In this document: one piece after another, positions 17,529 through 27,072 of the stretch | How positions within the stretch are numbered: the stretch's first letter is position 1 | Layout of the letters: the number at the start of each line of letters is the position of its first letter | Position numbers and translations under genes: made by a program | Source: Alkalihalobacterium alkalinitrilicum | Lineage (GTDB): Bacteria > Bacillota > Bacilli > Bacillales > Bacillaceae_F | Reading direction: 5' to 3' | Length of the DNA stretch: 64,000 nt | NCBI RefSeq assembly: GCF_002019605.1 | Contig: NZ_KV917368.1 | Span: 465,809-529,808, forward strand | Notes under the pieces: model-generated | Told to the model about the DNA's origin: nothing | Seen by the model: only the letters and a program-made list of their open reading frames with translations | The model's database searches: none

Positions 17529-17599
17529 AACCTTTCTAGAAAGAGATAACATCAGACTGAAAGTCCTATTAATGGTAATATCAATATTATTCTATCAGT

Positions 17600-17630
17600 G
17601 GAGACGAATTTGATTTCGTCTCCTTGTTCA
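17600..17630 (+). terminator. Hairpin after flavin oxidoreductase gene
   Basis: GGAGACGAA and TTCGTCTCC form a perfect 9-bp stem. The T-run after it is weak (TTGTTC). Confidence 0.6.
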
Positions 17631-17730
17631 CGTCTTTATGAAATCATCCTAAATCTACACGTTAAAGAAATGGAGTATTGAATTAAAAGGAGAATATTTT
17701 CAATCTTTTTTTGTAGTAAAATAGAAAGGT

Positions 17731-17767
17731 TAGAGGAAAACCCTCACTGATGGAAGTTTCACTTTAT
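17731..17767 (+). repeat. Solo right end of the 220-bp structured repeat
   Basis: GAGGAAAACCCTCACTGATGG and AAGTTTCACTTTA match the right end of the full elements at 35901-36120 and 49481-49692. No left end is seen nearby. Confidence 0.75.
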
Positions 17768-17861
17768 CTCTTGCTAGTTTTAAGGAATAAATTTATCATT
17801 ATTAAGAGTAAGACTTTCTTTTGTTTCATACTATGAAAAACTAAACAGGTGGAGGGATTGG

Positions 17862-18833
17862 ATGGAATATCGCACGGTTGGTAAAACAGGAATTAAAGTA
17901 TCAAGCCTATGTTTTGGAACAATGTCATTTGGTGGAAATGCAGATAAAGAAACGTCAAAGGCAATGTTTAAACGGACTCGTGAGGTAGGTATAAACTTTT
18001 TTGATACCGCTAATATGTATAGCGACGGTTTGTCAGAAGAGATATTAGGTGAATGTATCGCTGATTGTCGCGATGAAGTGGTTATTGCTTCAAAAGTATA
18101 CTTTCCAACAGGAAAAGATGTTAATGCGCGTGGTCTATCCCGCCGTCATATCATGCTTGAGGTAGAAAATACATTAAGAAGATTAAAAACAGATCGCCTT
18201 GATTTTTATTTCGTACATAAATTTGATGATGAAACGCCAATGGAAGAAACGCTTCGGGCATTAGACGATTTACAAGCGCAAGGAAAAATCCTTTATCCTG
18301 CAGTAAGTAATTGGGCGGCATGGCAAATCGCCAAAGCTTTAGGCATTTCTGCTAAAGAGCAGTTAGCGAGATTTGAGTTAATTCAACCGATGTATAACTT
18401 GGTGAAACGCCAATCAGAAGTCGAAATTTTACCACTCGCCAAGTCCGAACAACTAGGAGTTATTACATACAGTCCATTAGGCGGAGGATTATTGACTGGC
18501 AAGTATGGTGTCAATAATAAGCCCGCACAAGGAAGATTAGTGGAGCAAGAAATGTACACAAAGCGCTATAATGACAAAATGAATTTTGAAGTGGCGGAAC
18601 GGTTTACTGCGTATGCAAATGAACAAGGAATCCATCCTGCGACATTAGCCGTTTCATGGGTAATGGCTCACCCAGGTGTGACAGCACCAATTATTGGCGC
18701 AAGAAATGTAGAACAACTTGAATATTCATTGGCAGCTCTCGATATCAATATGACACAAGAATGGCGAGATGAAATTTCAAGCTTATCAATTACACCATCT
18801 CCTGCAACAGACCGTACAGAAGAAATAGGATAA
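17862..18833 (+). CDS. Aldo/keto reductase
   Basis: An NADPH-dependent carbonyl reductase with a TIM barrel. The catalytic tetrad is visible as Asp and Tyr in FFDTANMYSDGLSEE, Lys in VIASKV and His in YFVHKFDD. The cofactor-binding C-terminal part includes YSPLGGGLLTGKYG and APIIGARNVEQL. The 323 aa length and start ATG 17862 (GGTGGAGGG upstream) are standard. The substrate is unknown. It is monocistronic. Confidence 0.92.
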   Translation: MEYRTVGKTGIKVSSLCFGTMSFGGNADKETSKAMFKRTREVGINFFDTANMYSDGLSEEILGECIADCRDEVVIASKVYFPTGKDVNARGLSRRHIMLEVENTLRRLKTDRLDFYFVHKFDDETPMEETLRALDDLQAQGKILYPAVSNWAAWQIAKALGISAKEQLARFELIQPMYNLVKRQSEVEILPLAKSEQLGVITYSPLGGGLLTGKYGVNNKPAQGRLVEQEMYTKRYNDKMNFEVAERFTAYANEQGIHPATLAVSWVMAHPGVTAPIIGARNVEQLEYSLAALDINMTQEWRDEISSLSITPSPATDRTEEIG

Positions 18834-18894
18834 CACTATTGTTAGTGCAAGAATTTATCTTTGTGTTTGATGACATATCATATGAGTTTCGGTC

Positions 18895-18926
18895 ACCCTG
18901 CTACTTGAATGTGGCAGGGTATTTTT
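18895..18926 (+). terminator. Terminator after aldo/keto reductase
   Basis: ACCCTGCTAC and GTGGCAGGGT pair over ten positions, followed by ATTTTTA. Confidence 0.8.
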
Positions 18927-18965
18927 AAAGTTAATACCATGACATGAAAAACCTCCACTTTTAAT

Positions 18966-18980
18966 TGACAATGATTATCA
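18966..18980 (+). promoter_or_regulatory. Fur box before siderophore synthesis genes
   Basis: TGACAATGATTATCA fits the 7-1-7 Fur consensus TGANAATNATTNTCA with no mismatch. It lies 123 bases before the fhuF-like start, so iron-replete cells should repress the synthesis genes. Confidence 0.9.
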
Positions 18981-19102
18981 ATACAGATAGGATTGTACTA
19001 TACGCAAAATCAAATTCACTTAAAAACGCAGTGATCAATTAATACATATTGTAATGGAACGGTAGGATCAGGGCGAAGGATTGTTGGTTTTTGGAGGTTA
19101 AA

Positions 19103-19888
19103 ATGCGTGAAGTATTATTATCCATAGATGAGCAAAAAAAACTAGAAGAATATCGGATTTGTTTTAAAGAAGAGGCAACTAGTGAGCTAACCATCGAAGT
19201 GAACGATATGCTTGATAGGCAAAAACTTGTTACTTACTTAGAAGAAATAAAACAAGAACTCCAAGCTCCAGACTTAATGGTAGCTGCTTCAGCATTTTCG
19301 AAACGATATAGTTACATTATTATTGCACCTGCCATTTATTCTTTTTTAATGTTAAATAAACAATTAGAAATGGATGTTAGTAATTTAACGATTTTGCCGT
19401 CTGTTTCAAATGAAAAGTGGTTGCCACGCCTTTATTTAAAAAAGCAAAAAGCACGTATTCCCGATACGGAAGAAGAACGCGAAAGTTGCCGAAATCAATT
19501 GTTTAAAACGATTTTTCAGCACCATCTAAGTTCACTTTGGAACGAGGTATCTCACCTGTGTAAAATTCCAAAACAAATCTTATGGGAAAATACATCGATT
19601 TATACTTTTTGGATTTTTGAGTCGTTGTTACAACAAACAGACCTTTCACCTGAAATCAGGGATAAAATCCAGATTGATTTTGATTTCTTACTTTATGAAA
19701 CACAAAACTTAATTTTTGAAAATAATACAACTAATCCAATAGCTGCCTATTACGGCGAAAAAACCAATCTTGATGGTAAGGCGGTTCGCATACGGAAAAC
19801 GTGTTGTTTTTATTATGCTATTTCTAAAGAAGGTGCAGTATGTAAAGGCTGTCCTAGAAGGTCTTTGTCTGAATGTTTGCAAAGCTAG
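19103..19888 (+). CDS. FhuF-like ferric iron reductase
   Basis: Likely reduces iron bound to an internalised siderophore so that it can be released. The C-terminus holds the FhuF [2Fe-2S] cysteine pattern CC-x11-C-x2-C in RKTCCFYYAISKEGAVCKGC. The N-terminal two thirds resemble the FhuF/IucC-associated domain. ATG 19103 follows TTGGAGG. It is the first gene after the perfect Fur box and precedes the siderophore synthetase by 150 bases, which include a strong hairpin. Confidence 0.82.
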   Translation: MREVLLSIDEQKKLEEYRICFKEEATSELTIEVNDMLDRQKLVTYLEEIKQELQAPDLMVAASAFSKRYSYIIIAPAIYSFLMLNKQLEMDVSNLTILPSVSNEKWLPRLYLKKQKARIPDTEEERESCRNQLFKTIFQHHLSSLWNEVSHLCKIPKQILWENTSIYTFWIFESLLQQTDLSPEIRDKIQIDFDFLLYETQNLIFENNTTNPIAAYYGEKTNLDGKAVRIRKTCCFYYAISKEGAVCKGCPRRSLSECLQS

Positions 19889-19968
19889 CTTTCACTATAT
19901 AGAAAATTATCCGATTACTTTTAGATGGGCAGTCATAAATATAAAGAGAACATGCAGCATTACGCTTA

Positions 19969-20006
19969 GCTAACATCATGTCTTTACATGATGTTAGCAT
20001 TGCTTT
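19969..20006 (+). terminator. Intercistronic hairpin between fhuF-like and iucA/iucC genes
   Basis: GCTAACATCATG and CATGATGTTAGC form a perfect 12-bp stem with a six-base loop, followed by ATTGCTTTT. It may partly terminate or stabilise the transcript and so lower synthetase expression relative to the reductase. Confidence 0.65.
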
Positions 20007-20038
20007 TAAAAAATGAATATTGGGGCAGGAGGGGAAAG

Positions 20039-21982
20039 ATGTTACTAACAAAATTAAACTTAGAAAAAAAAGAATTAGAAATGTATGAATTTATAAATGA
20101 AACTTACCCTGAATTGAAACATACGTATTTGCAAGTCGTCTCAAGCGCTCGCTTTATGATCATGGAAAGAATGGTAAATGCCTTGTTACGAGAGGGGTTT
20201 ATAAAAAGTGAGGAGATAGATCATCAACTTTCCCAATCAAAAAAAGTCGTACTTACATTTTCTAAAGGGAAAATGATAATTCCAATTGCGAGAAAGTATA
20301 GCTACAACCGATTTGAACTGGCAAAGAACATTTCGTTTATGGATAATGAATTCTGTACTTCTGAAATTTATCATCCTATTCATTTAATTGAACTTATCGT
20401 TGAGAACATGCAGGAACAAGGAATGACACACACGAACTTACATGGCTTTCAAACAGAACTAGCAAATAGTGTTGCGAATATGGGGTTAGGATTATTATTC
20501 CAGAAAACAAAACATCAGGATTTGAAAATAATGTGTGAACAGCAAAGCTGGGGAAGTTGTATGGAATTAGTAGATGGGTTAGCTGGTGTTGATGCTCTCT
20601 TTGATCGCTCCTTGTTTTTTGAACAATTATGTGTGACAGGTCATCAGCTTCATCCTTGTACAAAGTCTAAAATGGGCTTAAGTATCGAGGAAATTATCCA
20701 GTTCTCTAGTGAATTTGATCAAGTGGTATCACTCCACTTTGTTGCGATACATAAAGAAGTAGCTTACCATAATCCGAATATTGACTTGTCGCAAGTAAAT
20801 ACATTTTGGTATAAAGAATATCCAGAGCTTCATGATCGCTTTTATACTAGTTGTCTAGAAAAAGAAGTAGATCCAAATCAATATATTATCCTCCCTGTTC
20901 ATCCATGGCAGAAGAAACAAATACTGCCAACACTGTACGGAAATGAGCTCGAAACAGGAGATATTATTATTATTGAAAACTTTACCCTTCAAACGAAGCC
21001 AACCTTATCCGTTCGAACAGTGGCACCAATAGCTGAAGAGAAAAAGTTTCATTTTAAATTACCACTCAACATTCAAATGACGAGTGCAGTTCGAACGATC
21101 TCACCAAACTCCGTTCATAATGGGCCTGAATTAACGAAAATCCTTAAAAAGATATTAAAAAAAGAAAACTACTTCAATGGAAAATTGACTATTATTGGTG
21201 AAGATATTGGAGTCCGTTTCCATTCGACAATTGAAAAGGATAACTATTCGTACCATCGAAACAAAAATTTGGCAGTGTTGATAAGAAGTAACCCAGAGTC
21301 ATTAATAAAAGAAAACGAACAGGCCGTAGTTGCCTGTGCATTATATAACCTATCTCCTGTAACAAACCAATTACTAGTATACGAGATCATTGAAAATTTT
21401 CATGTGCGTTATCCGTCCAATTCACTAACTGAAAATGTTAAATCCTTTTTTAAAAAATATATTGACGTCGTCCTAACTGGGGTGATCCCGTTAATGACGC
21501 AGTACGGGATTGGGCTAGAAGGTCATTTGCAAAACACGCTTATCGTTTTTAAAGACTACGAACCTATTCAAGCAATCATACGTGACTTAGGTGGAGTTAG
21601 AGTTTATCAAGAGCGATTAGAAAAACAAGGAATCTACGGAAGTTACTTTCCTAACTCTGTAACAATTGGTGATAATGTTGCTGAAATGCAAAATAAAGTC
21701 ATTCATACTGTTTTTCAAAGTCAGTTGGGTGAACTCACATATCAAGTAGCGAAACAATATAATATAGACGAACAGCAACTTTGGGAAATAGTGAGAAATA
21801 AGTGCATTGATATCTTTTCGAACTTGAAAAAACAAGAAAACTTAAAAACTGATGTAGATTTAGATATGGAGACATTATTAGGGCCAACCGTTGAAACAAA
21901 AGCGTTGACAGTCATGCGATTAAAGGATGATGTCACGGATTATGCTTATATTAAAGTGCCAAATCCATTATATAAAAGCTAG
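20039..21982 (+). CDS. IucA/IucC family NIS siderophore synthetase
   Basis: Ligates a polyamine or amino alcohol to citrate (or a derivative) using ATP, the key step of NRPS-independent siderophore synthesis. The protein is 647 aa. Conserved pieces are LHGFQTELANSVANMGLG, LPVHPWQKKQ, TSAVRTISP (ATP site) and GIGLEGHLQNTL. The start is ATG 20039 because AGGAGGGG ends four to five bases upstream. No monooxygenase, decarboxylase or acetyltransferase for the amine side is in this window, so partner genes must lie elsewhere or the pathway is incomplete. The adjacent importer resembles the Bacillus schizokinen/arthrobactin system, which would fit a hydroxamate-citrate product. Confidence 0.92.
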   Translation: MLLTKLNLEKKELEMYEFINETYPELKHTYLQVVSSARFMIMERMVNALLREGFIKSEEIDHQLSQSKKVVLTFSKGKMIIPIARKYSYNRFELAKNISFMDNEFCTSEIYHPIHLIELIVENMQEQGMTHTNLHGFQTELANSVANMGLGLLFQKTKHQDLKIMCEQQSWGSCMELVDGLAGVDALFDRSLFFEQLCVTGHQLHPCTKSKMGLSIEEIIQFSSEFDQVVSLHFVAIHKEVAYHNPNIDLSQVNTFWYKEYPELHDRFYTSCLEKEVDPNQYIILPVHPWQKKQILPTLYGNELETGDIIIIENFTLQTKPTLSVRTVAPIAEEKKFHFKLPLNIQMTSAVRTISPNSVHNGPELTKILKKILKKENYFNGKLTIIGEDIGVRFHSTIEKDNYSYHRNKNLAVLIRSNPESLIKENEQAVVACALYNLSPVTNQLLVYEIIENFHVRYPSNSLTENVKSFFKKYIDVVLTGVIPLMTQYGIGLEGHLQNTLIVFKDYEPIQAIIRDLGGVRVYQERLEKQGIYGSYFPNSVTIGDNVAEMQNKVIHTVFQSQLGELTYQVAKQYNIDEQQLWEIVRNKCIDIFSNLKKQENLKTDVDLDMETLLGPTVETKALTVMRLKDDVTDYAYIKVPNPLYKS

Positions 21983-21999
21983 TGTCGAAGCTAGTAAAA

Positions 22000-22030
22000 A
22001 AGGAGTAGACTCATGAGAGGCTACTCCTTC
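22000..22030. terminator. Bidirectional terminator between synthetase and importer operons
   Basis: AGGAGTAG (22001-22008) and CTACTCCT (22021-22028) pair, with A residues before and T/C residues after. It separates the convergent synthesis and uptake units. Confidence 0.7.
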
Positions 22031-22863
22031 TAACTCATTTTTACTCTAGGTTTTCTACCTTTGCTATCCAATAAGCAACGCCCTTTACCAAATGGGATAC
22101 ATAAAGGGGTGCCAAAAATCGGATCACTCGTTACTTGGCATTCCATTCGAAATACTTCTCTTACAAGGTCACATGTGATGACATCTTCTGGCTTTCCTTG
22201 TTCATAAATTTGTTTGTTTTGGACCGCTACAATATGATGTGCATATCGACAGGCTAAGTTTAAATCGTGGAGGACCATGACGATCGTACGATTTTCCTTT
22301 TCATTTAACTCAAATAATAAATCCAAAATTTCAATTTGATGTGTCATATCTAAATAAGTGGTTGGCTCATCTAAAAGGATCGTATCTGTATCTTGAGCAA
22401 GTGTCATCGCAATCCACGCTCGCTGCCGCTGCCCACCAGATAGAGAATCTACTTGTCGCTCAGCTAATTCAGTTAGGTGTGTGGCTCTTAATGCCTCATA
22501 AACTTTCTTTTCGTCCTCATCAGACCATTGTTTTAACCAATTTTGATACGGGTAACGGCCTTGTTTGACTAACTGTAATACCGAAAGTCCTTCAGGAGCT
22601 TCTGGTCCTTGGGGAAGAACAGCCAATTGTTTGGCGATTTCTTTCGTTTGCATCTGTTGTATGGAAGTACCGTCTAGGACGATCGAACCCGTTTTTGGTT
22701 TTAATAATCGTGCAAGCGAACGTAGTAATGTCGATTTACCACAACCATTTCCACCGATAAAAACCGTAATGTTCCCTTTAGGAATTTGTAGGTTTAAATC
22801 CTCGATGATTATTGTATCTCCATAGCCTAGTGTTAAAGATTCTGTTTCAAGTCCAAGCCTCAT
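22030..22863 (-). CDS. yusV: Iron-siderophore ABC transporter ATPase
   Basis: Powers uptake of ferric siderophore through the two FecCD permeases encoded upstream in the same operon. The Walker A is GGNGCGKST, the signature LSGGQRQRAW, the Walker B TILLDEPT, and the switch His is in VLHDLN. ATG 22863 (MRLGLETESLTLGYGD) is chosen because AAAGGCGG lies eight bases upstream; a longer open frame has no ribosome site. The gene follows the second permease by 19 bases. The yusV name is by similarity of gene set. Confidence 0.9.
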   Translation of the reverse strand: MRLGLETESLTLGYGDTIIIEDLNLQIPKGNITVFIGGNGCGKSTLLRSLARLLKPKTGSIVLDGTSIQQMQTKEIAKQLAVLPQGPEAPEGLSVLQLVKQGRYPYQNWLKQWSDEDEKKVYEALRATHLTELAERQVDSLSGGQRQRAWIAMTLAQDTDTILLDEPTTYLDMTHQIEILDLLFELNEKENRTIVMVLHDLNLACRYAHHIVAVQNKQIYEQGKPEDVITCDLVREVFRMECQVTSDPIFGTPLCIPFGKGRCLLDSKGRKPRVKMS

Positions 22864-22882
22864 CACGACTACCGCCTTTCTT

Positions 22883-23944
22883 TTATAGGTTTCTATGTTT
22901 ATATAATAAATAAATGAAATAAGGAGCTCCAATCAGAGCAGTAAAGACACCTGCGGGAATTTCTGTAGGACCGAATATGACCCTCCCGATCAGATCGGCA
23001 ACAATGACCAAAAGGGCACCCACTAATGCGGCAACTGGGATTAGTGCACCAAATGAAGAACCGACTAACTTTCTTGCGATATGTGGAGCAATTAATCCGA
23101 CAAAACTAATCCCACCTGCAAAAGCAACTGCTCCTGCAGCAAAACCTGTACTTAGTAATAGGAGGAGTATTCGGTATTTTCCTACAGAACTGCCAACACC
23201 AGTAGCGATGGAATCCCCTAATTCTTGTACATTTAAATGTCTTATAGCGAAAACGAGGACGAAGAGTAAACATAATGTCCATGGTAATAAGATGGAGACA
23301 TTTTGCCAGCTAGCTCCATAAATAGAGCCTGTCAGCCAAATCGTTGCTTGGCTCGCTCGATAAATAGGGCCCAATATCATAAATAAAGTTGTTAATGCTT
23401 GAGTTAAAGCAGATAGCCCAATTCCAATTAATATAAGTCGGATAGGTGAAATTCCATTTTTCCATGAGAGTAAATAGATAAAAATCGCAATCATCATCGA
23501 ACCTAGAAAAGCAGCCAAAGGTAACCAATGAATACTTACGGTTAACGCATTATTTTTATCACTAAAAATCACTAAAAAAGAAACGACCGCAACGGCTCCT
23601 CCCCCCGTAATTCCGAGAATGTCTGGAGAAGCTAACGGATTTCTAACCAATCCTTGTAAAATCGCACCAGAAATGGCAAGACCTATCCCGACGAGTAGGG
23701 CTGTAATAATTCTCGGCAGTCGAAAAGAGTTGACGACTAAAGTTTCCATATCTGAGGCAGTTCCAAACCATGCTTTTATTACATTGACTGGGCTGATTTT
23801 CATATCTCCCAGTCCAGCACTCAGTAAAGCGAACAAAAAAGTGAATCCTAAAAGGATAACAAAGGTTAATAAAGCTTTTTGGTCGATTAAAAAGGAAACT
23901 TTTTCTTTTCCTAGACGCAATGATTTATATTTTTGCAGTTTCAC
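22883..23944 (-). CDS. yfhA: FecCD-family siderophore permease 2
   Basis: One half of the membrane channel of the ABC importer, 353 aa with about ten helices. Typical FecCD segments are RLPRIITALLVGIGLAISG, LVRNPLASPDILGITGGG and FVGLIAPHIARKLVG. The start is GTG 23944, overlapping the TGA of the preceding permease as GTGA, so the two are translationally coupled in equal amounts. The gene name reflects the Bacillus yfiY-yfiZ-yfhA arrangement. Confidence 0.9.
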   Translation of the reverse strand: MKLQKYKSLRLGKEKVSFLIDQKALLTFVILLGFTFLFALLSAGLGDMKISPVNVIKAWFGTASDMETLVVNSFRLPRIITALLVGIGLAISGAILQGLVRNPLASPDILGITGGGAVAVVSFLVIFSDKNNALTVSIHWLPLAAFLGSMMIAIFIYLLSWKNGISPIRLILIGIGLSALTQALTTLFMILGPIYRASQATIWLTGSIYGASWQNVSILLPWTLCLLFVLVFAIRHLNVQELGDSIATGVGSSVGKYRILLLLLSTGFAAGAVAFAGGISFVGLIAPHIARKLVGSSFGALIPVAALVGALLVIVADLIGRVIFGPTEIPAGVFTALIGAPYFIYLLYKHRNL

Positions 23945-24945
23945 GATTTAGTCAACCCCTTACGTGCAATATAAATGAAAAATGGAGTTCCAATGATAGC
24001 TGTCATGACTCCTACAGGAACTTCTTGTGGCATGATGACGTACCTGGCGCTGATGTCAGCAAAAAGTAATAAAATCCCTCCAATAATCGCACAGTAAGGG
24101 ATCACCCATCGATAGTCAATCCCAACGAGATAACGGGCAATATGAGGTACCATAATCCCAATAAATCCGATTGGGCCAGCAATAGCAACAGACCCACCAG
24201 CTAAAAATATAATAATGATTGCTAAAACGAGTTTAATAACGCCTGTACGCTGGCCGAGCCCTTTAGCAACATCTTCACCCATCGTTAACAGATTAATGTT
24301 ACGTGCCATAACAAGAGCTCCAATCCAGGCGATCACCATGTAAGGAAGAACACTTTGTAAGTATTCTAGTTTTCTGCCTTGAACTGAACCAGCTAACCAA
24401 AAAAGTACTTCCTCTAGTGCTTTTTCATTTAAGACGAGCATTCCTTGTGTTAACGAGGAGAACAATGCCCATATTGCAGCACCAGCTAATGTGAATTTCA
24501 TCGGTGTTAATCCATCTCTTCCTAACGAACCGATGAAGTAAACCGTGACTGCGGCAACCGCGGCTCCTGCAAAAGCAATCCAGACAAAAGTTCCCAATGA
24601 AGTGATTGAAAAATATGATACGGCAAATACGATAAAAAAACTGGCACCAGCGTTAATGCCAAATATTTTTGGGTCGGCAAGAGGGTTTTTCGTCATTGCT
24701 TGCATTAAAGCTCCCGCAATTCCGAGACTTGCTCCGACAGCCGCTGCAATTAAAGCCCTTGGTAGACGTACTGTTTGGATAATAAGGTGTTCATTCGAAC
24801 CATCAAAATGGATAAATGAATTTATAACCATTTTCCAAGTCGTGTTCGTATAACCATAGACAATACTGACACAAGTAAACAATAAAAATATTATGATACC
24901 AAGAAATAATGCTAGAGTTTTAGAACGTGTAGTTTGTAATAACAT
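23941..24945 (-). CDS. yfiZ: FecCD-family siderophore permease 1
   Basis: The partner permease, 334 aa, also with about ten helices. It contains RLPRALIAAAVGASLGIAG, MTKNPLADPKIFGINAGAS and GFIGIMVPHIARYLVG. ATG 24945 is preceded by GAAGGGG. It is the first gene of the minus-strand importer operon and lies opposite the receptor gene across a region with Fur-box-like sites. Confidence 0.9.
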   Translation of the reverse strand: MLLQTTRSKTLALFLGIIIFLLFTCVSIVYGYTNTTWKMVINSFIHFDGSNEHLIIQTVRLPRALIAAAVGASLGIAGALMQAMTKNPLADPKIFGINAGASFFIVFAVSYFSITSLGTFVWIAFAGAAVAAVTVYFIGSLGRDGLTPMKFTLAGAAIWALFSSLTQGMLVLNEKALEEVLFWLAGSVQGRKLEYLQSVLPYMVIAWIGALVMARNINLLTMGEDVAKGLGQRTGVIKLVLAIIIIFLAGGSVAIAGPIGFIGIMVPHIARYLVGIDYRWVIPYCAIIGGILLLFADISARYVIMPQEVPVGVMTAIIGTPFFIYIARKGLTKS

Positions 24946-25044
24946 TTGTAACCCCTTCTACATAAAAATCGTAATTTGCAACTTACTTATCAAGTCTTTA
25001 TTAAATATGTAGATCCTCATTTGACTTTTTTAGTCTATTTCACA

Positions 25045-25145
25045 TGAGAACTATTGTCAATGATTTTGAAATTCATTATCAATTAACTGTTGACAAGTTA
25101 TTAAACAAATTTTAAGATATTAATTGCAAATGAAAGTTATTATCA
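25045..25145. promoter_or_regulatory. Three Fur boxes in the divergent importer promoter region
   Basis: TGAGAACTATTGTCA (25045-25059), TGAAATTCATTATCA (25067-25081) and TGAAAGTTATTATCA (25131-25145) each match TGANAATNATTNTCA with one mismatch. The first two lie closer to the permease operon and the third closer to the receptor gene. Confidence 0.8.
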
Positions 25146-25170
25146 ATTACATATTTTGGAGGGGAATTTT

Positions 25171-26157
25171 ATGAAAAACTTTAAAGCTATTCTTTTTGCA
25201 CTTATATTCATGTTAATATTTGTGCTAGCCGCTTGCGGAAGTGAAGCGCAACAAGGGGAAGTGTCAGGTTCTGAAGGATCTGAGGATGAAGCTGAAATAG
25301 AAGTTGAGGAGACAACTACCTATACAGTTGAACATGCAATGGGGTCTACCCCTATTGAAGGAACACCTGAAAGAGTCGTTATATTAACGAATGAGGGAAC
25401 AGAAGCACTATTATCATTAGGGGTAACACCTGTTGGGGCCGTTAAATCATGGACGGGTGACCCTTGGTACGAACATATTAGTGAGAAAATGGAAGGTGTT
25501 CAGGAAGTAGGTACCGAAAGTGAGCCGAATTTAGAGGCAATTGCTGCCCTACAACCCGATTTAATTATCGGAAACAAAATGCGTCAAGAAGCTGTATATG
25601 AACAACTAAATGCAATTGCACCAACTATATTTGCAGAAACACTTCGTGGAAATTGGAAAATTAACTTTGGGCTTTATGCTGAAGCGTTAAACAAACAGGA
25701 AGAAGGACAAAGAGTATTAGATAGCTACGCGGACCGTATTACTGCAATCCAAGAGGAAGCTGGAGAAAAATTAGACATGCAAGTTTCAATGGTTCGCTTT
25801 ATGGGTGGAGATGTGCGAATCTATCAAAAGGACTCATTCTCAGGAGTAATTCTAGATGAAATCGGCTTTGCACGTCCTGAAGCTCAAAATGTCGATGAGT
25901 TTGCTATTATGGGAGCAACGAAAGAAATGACTCCACAAATGGACGGTGATATTCTTTTCTATTTCACATATGAAACAGGTGATGGGGAAGGTTCGAAAGT
26001 GGAAGAAGAATGGTTAAATGACCCGTTATTCCAACAGCTACCTGTTGTTGCAAATGGAAATGCCCATAAAGTAGATGATTCGATTTGGAATACAGCAGGC
26101 GGTGTAATTGCTGCAAATCTAATGATTGATGATTTAGAAAATAAAATATTAAAATAA
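25171..26157 (+). CDS. yfiY: Siderophore-binding lipoprotein
   Basis: Captures ferric siderophore outside the membrane and delivers it to the FecCD permeases. The signal peptide ends in lipobox VLAAC. A short acidic linker follows (GSEGSEDEAEIEVEE), then a FecB/FhuD-type two-lobed fold with PERVVILTNEGTEALLSLG, the helix-strand EPNLEAIAALQPDLIIG and a C-terminal WNTAGGVIAANLMIDDL. ATG 25171 has TTGGAGGGG upstream. It is expressed divergently from the permease operon. Confidence 0.92.
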   Translation: MKNFKAILFALIFMLIFVLAACGSEAQQGEVSGSEGSEDEAEIEVEETTTYTVEHAMGSTPIEGTPERVVILTNEGTEALLSLGVTPVGAVKSWTGDPWYEHISEKMEGVQEVGTESEPNLEAIAALQPDLIIGNKMRQEAVYEQLNAIAPTIFAETLRGNWKINFGLYAEALNKQEEGQRVLDSYADRITAIQEEAGEKLDMQVSMVRFMGGDVRIYQKDSFSGVILDEIGFARPEAQNVDEFAIMGATKEMTPQMDGDILFYFTYETGDGEGSKVEEEWLNDPLFQQLPVVANGNAHKVDDSIWNTAGGVIAANLMIDDLENKILK

Positions 26158-26208
26158 TTAGTTGTCTAAGATTAAAAGCTAAACTAGATTTTTAAAATCC
26201 ATAAAATG

Positions 26209-26242
26209 TCCTTCACTGAATAGTAGTGAGGGATATTTTTCT
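26209..26242 (+). terminator. Terminator after siderophore-binding lipoprotein
   Basis: TCCTTCACT and AGTGAGGGA pair (one wobble), followed by TATTTTTCTTTTT. Confidence 0.75.
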
Positions 26243-26420
26243 TTTTATAGGAACGTGGTCTTACATAAGGTGAAACGTAAAAGTATAAACTTAAGAGGGT
26301 AAGTTTTAATAGGTGTGGTTTTGTTTTTGTAAAAAAAATTTTTCGCACCAGTGGCAAGGGGACAAGGTAATTAAGTACTTCTAGGCGAATAAAATATATT
26401 GTGAAGAGAGGAGGGGACCA

Positions 26421-26885
26421 ATGGTTTTAAGTATATTTATGTTCATTGTATTTTTTGGTGTTTTTATTTTTTTATTAGCAGCATTTTTAGGTTCACGAAA
26501 ACAGGGGGACGGGGGGCAAGAAGAAATGAAAGATTATTTGATAAAGAAAACGTACTATTATCTTATTTCATTTGTAACTTTGATGATGATTATAGGTGGA
26601 AGTGTTGCAACATTTATGGCGATCGCTGATTATGTCGTTCCTCCAAGCTATCATTATGATTATTATTATTATGAGGAACAAATGTATGAAAAAGAACATG
26701 GAAGTGAAAACCAACTTACTCCAGAAGAACGTGAAGAACGTCTAGAAAAAGCGAGGGAACAACAAAAACAGAATGCCAAAGAGATGGCGGTTAATAGTTT
26801 AATAAAAAGTTTAGGATGGATTGTCATCCCATTACCTATTTTTATTTATTTCCAAAGACAAATTAGAAGAAAAGAAACCGAATAA
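26421..26885 (+). CDS. Predicted membrane protein, DUF5671-like
   Basis: A 154-aa protein with three hydrophobic helices at about 3-25, 46-70 and 131-150. Between the last two lie a tyrosine-rich stretch (YHYDYYYYEEQMYE) and a charged helix rich in Glu, Lys and Gln. The segment YLIKKTYYYLISFVTLMMII resembles DUF5671 membrane proteins, but this is tentative. ATG 26421 follows GAGAGGAGGGG. No function can be proposed. Confidence 0.6.
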   Translation: MVLSIFMFIVFFGVFIFLLAAFLGSRKQGDGGQEEMKDYLIKKTYYYLISFVTLMMIIGGSVATFMAIADYVVPPSYHYDYYYYEEQMYEKEHGSENQLTPEEREERLEKAREQQKQNAKEMAVNSLIKSLGWIVIPLPIFIYFQRQIRRKETE

Positions 26886-26970
26886 AAAATAACCAAAATA
26901 CTAATGAATGCAAAACAATAATTCACAAAAGAAATCTCTAATTTTAGCAAACCCCAGTAATATTCACACG

Positions 26971-27007
26971 AAAAAAGGCATAGAGAGGTGTTCTCCATGC
27001 CTTTTTT
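26971..27007. terminator. Bidirectional terminator
   Basis: AAAAAAGGCATAGAGA and TCTCCATGCCTTTTTT pair with one mismatch around GGTGT. It separates the membrane protein gene and the convergent glucosidase gene. Confidence 0.85.
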
Positions 27008-27072
27008 CTTATTTGATTTTGGGTGGAATTAAGATTTTTGTTTTTTGATTATTATGGAAGATTTCTTTTTCC

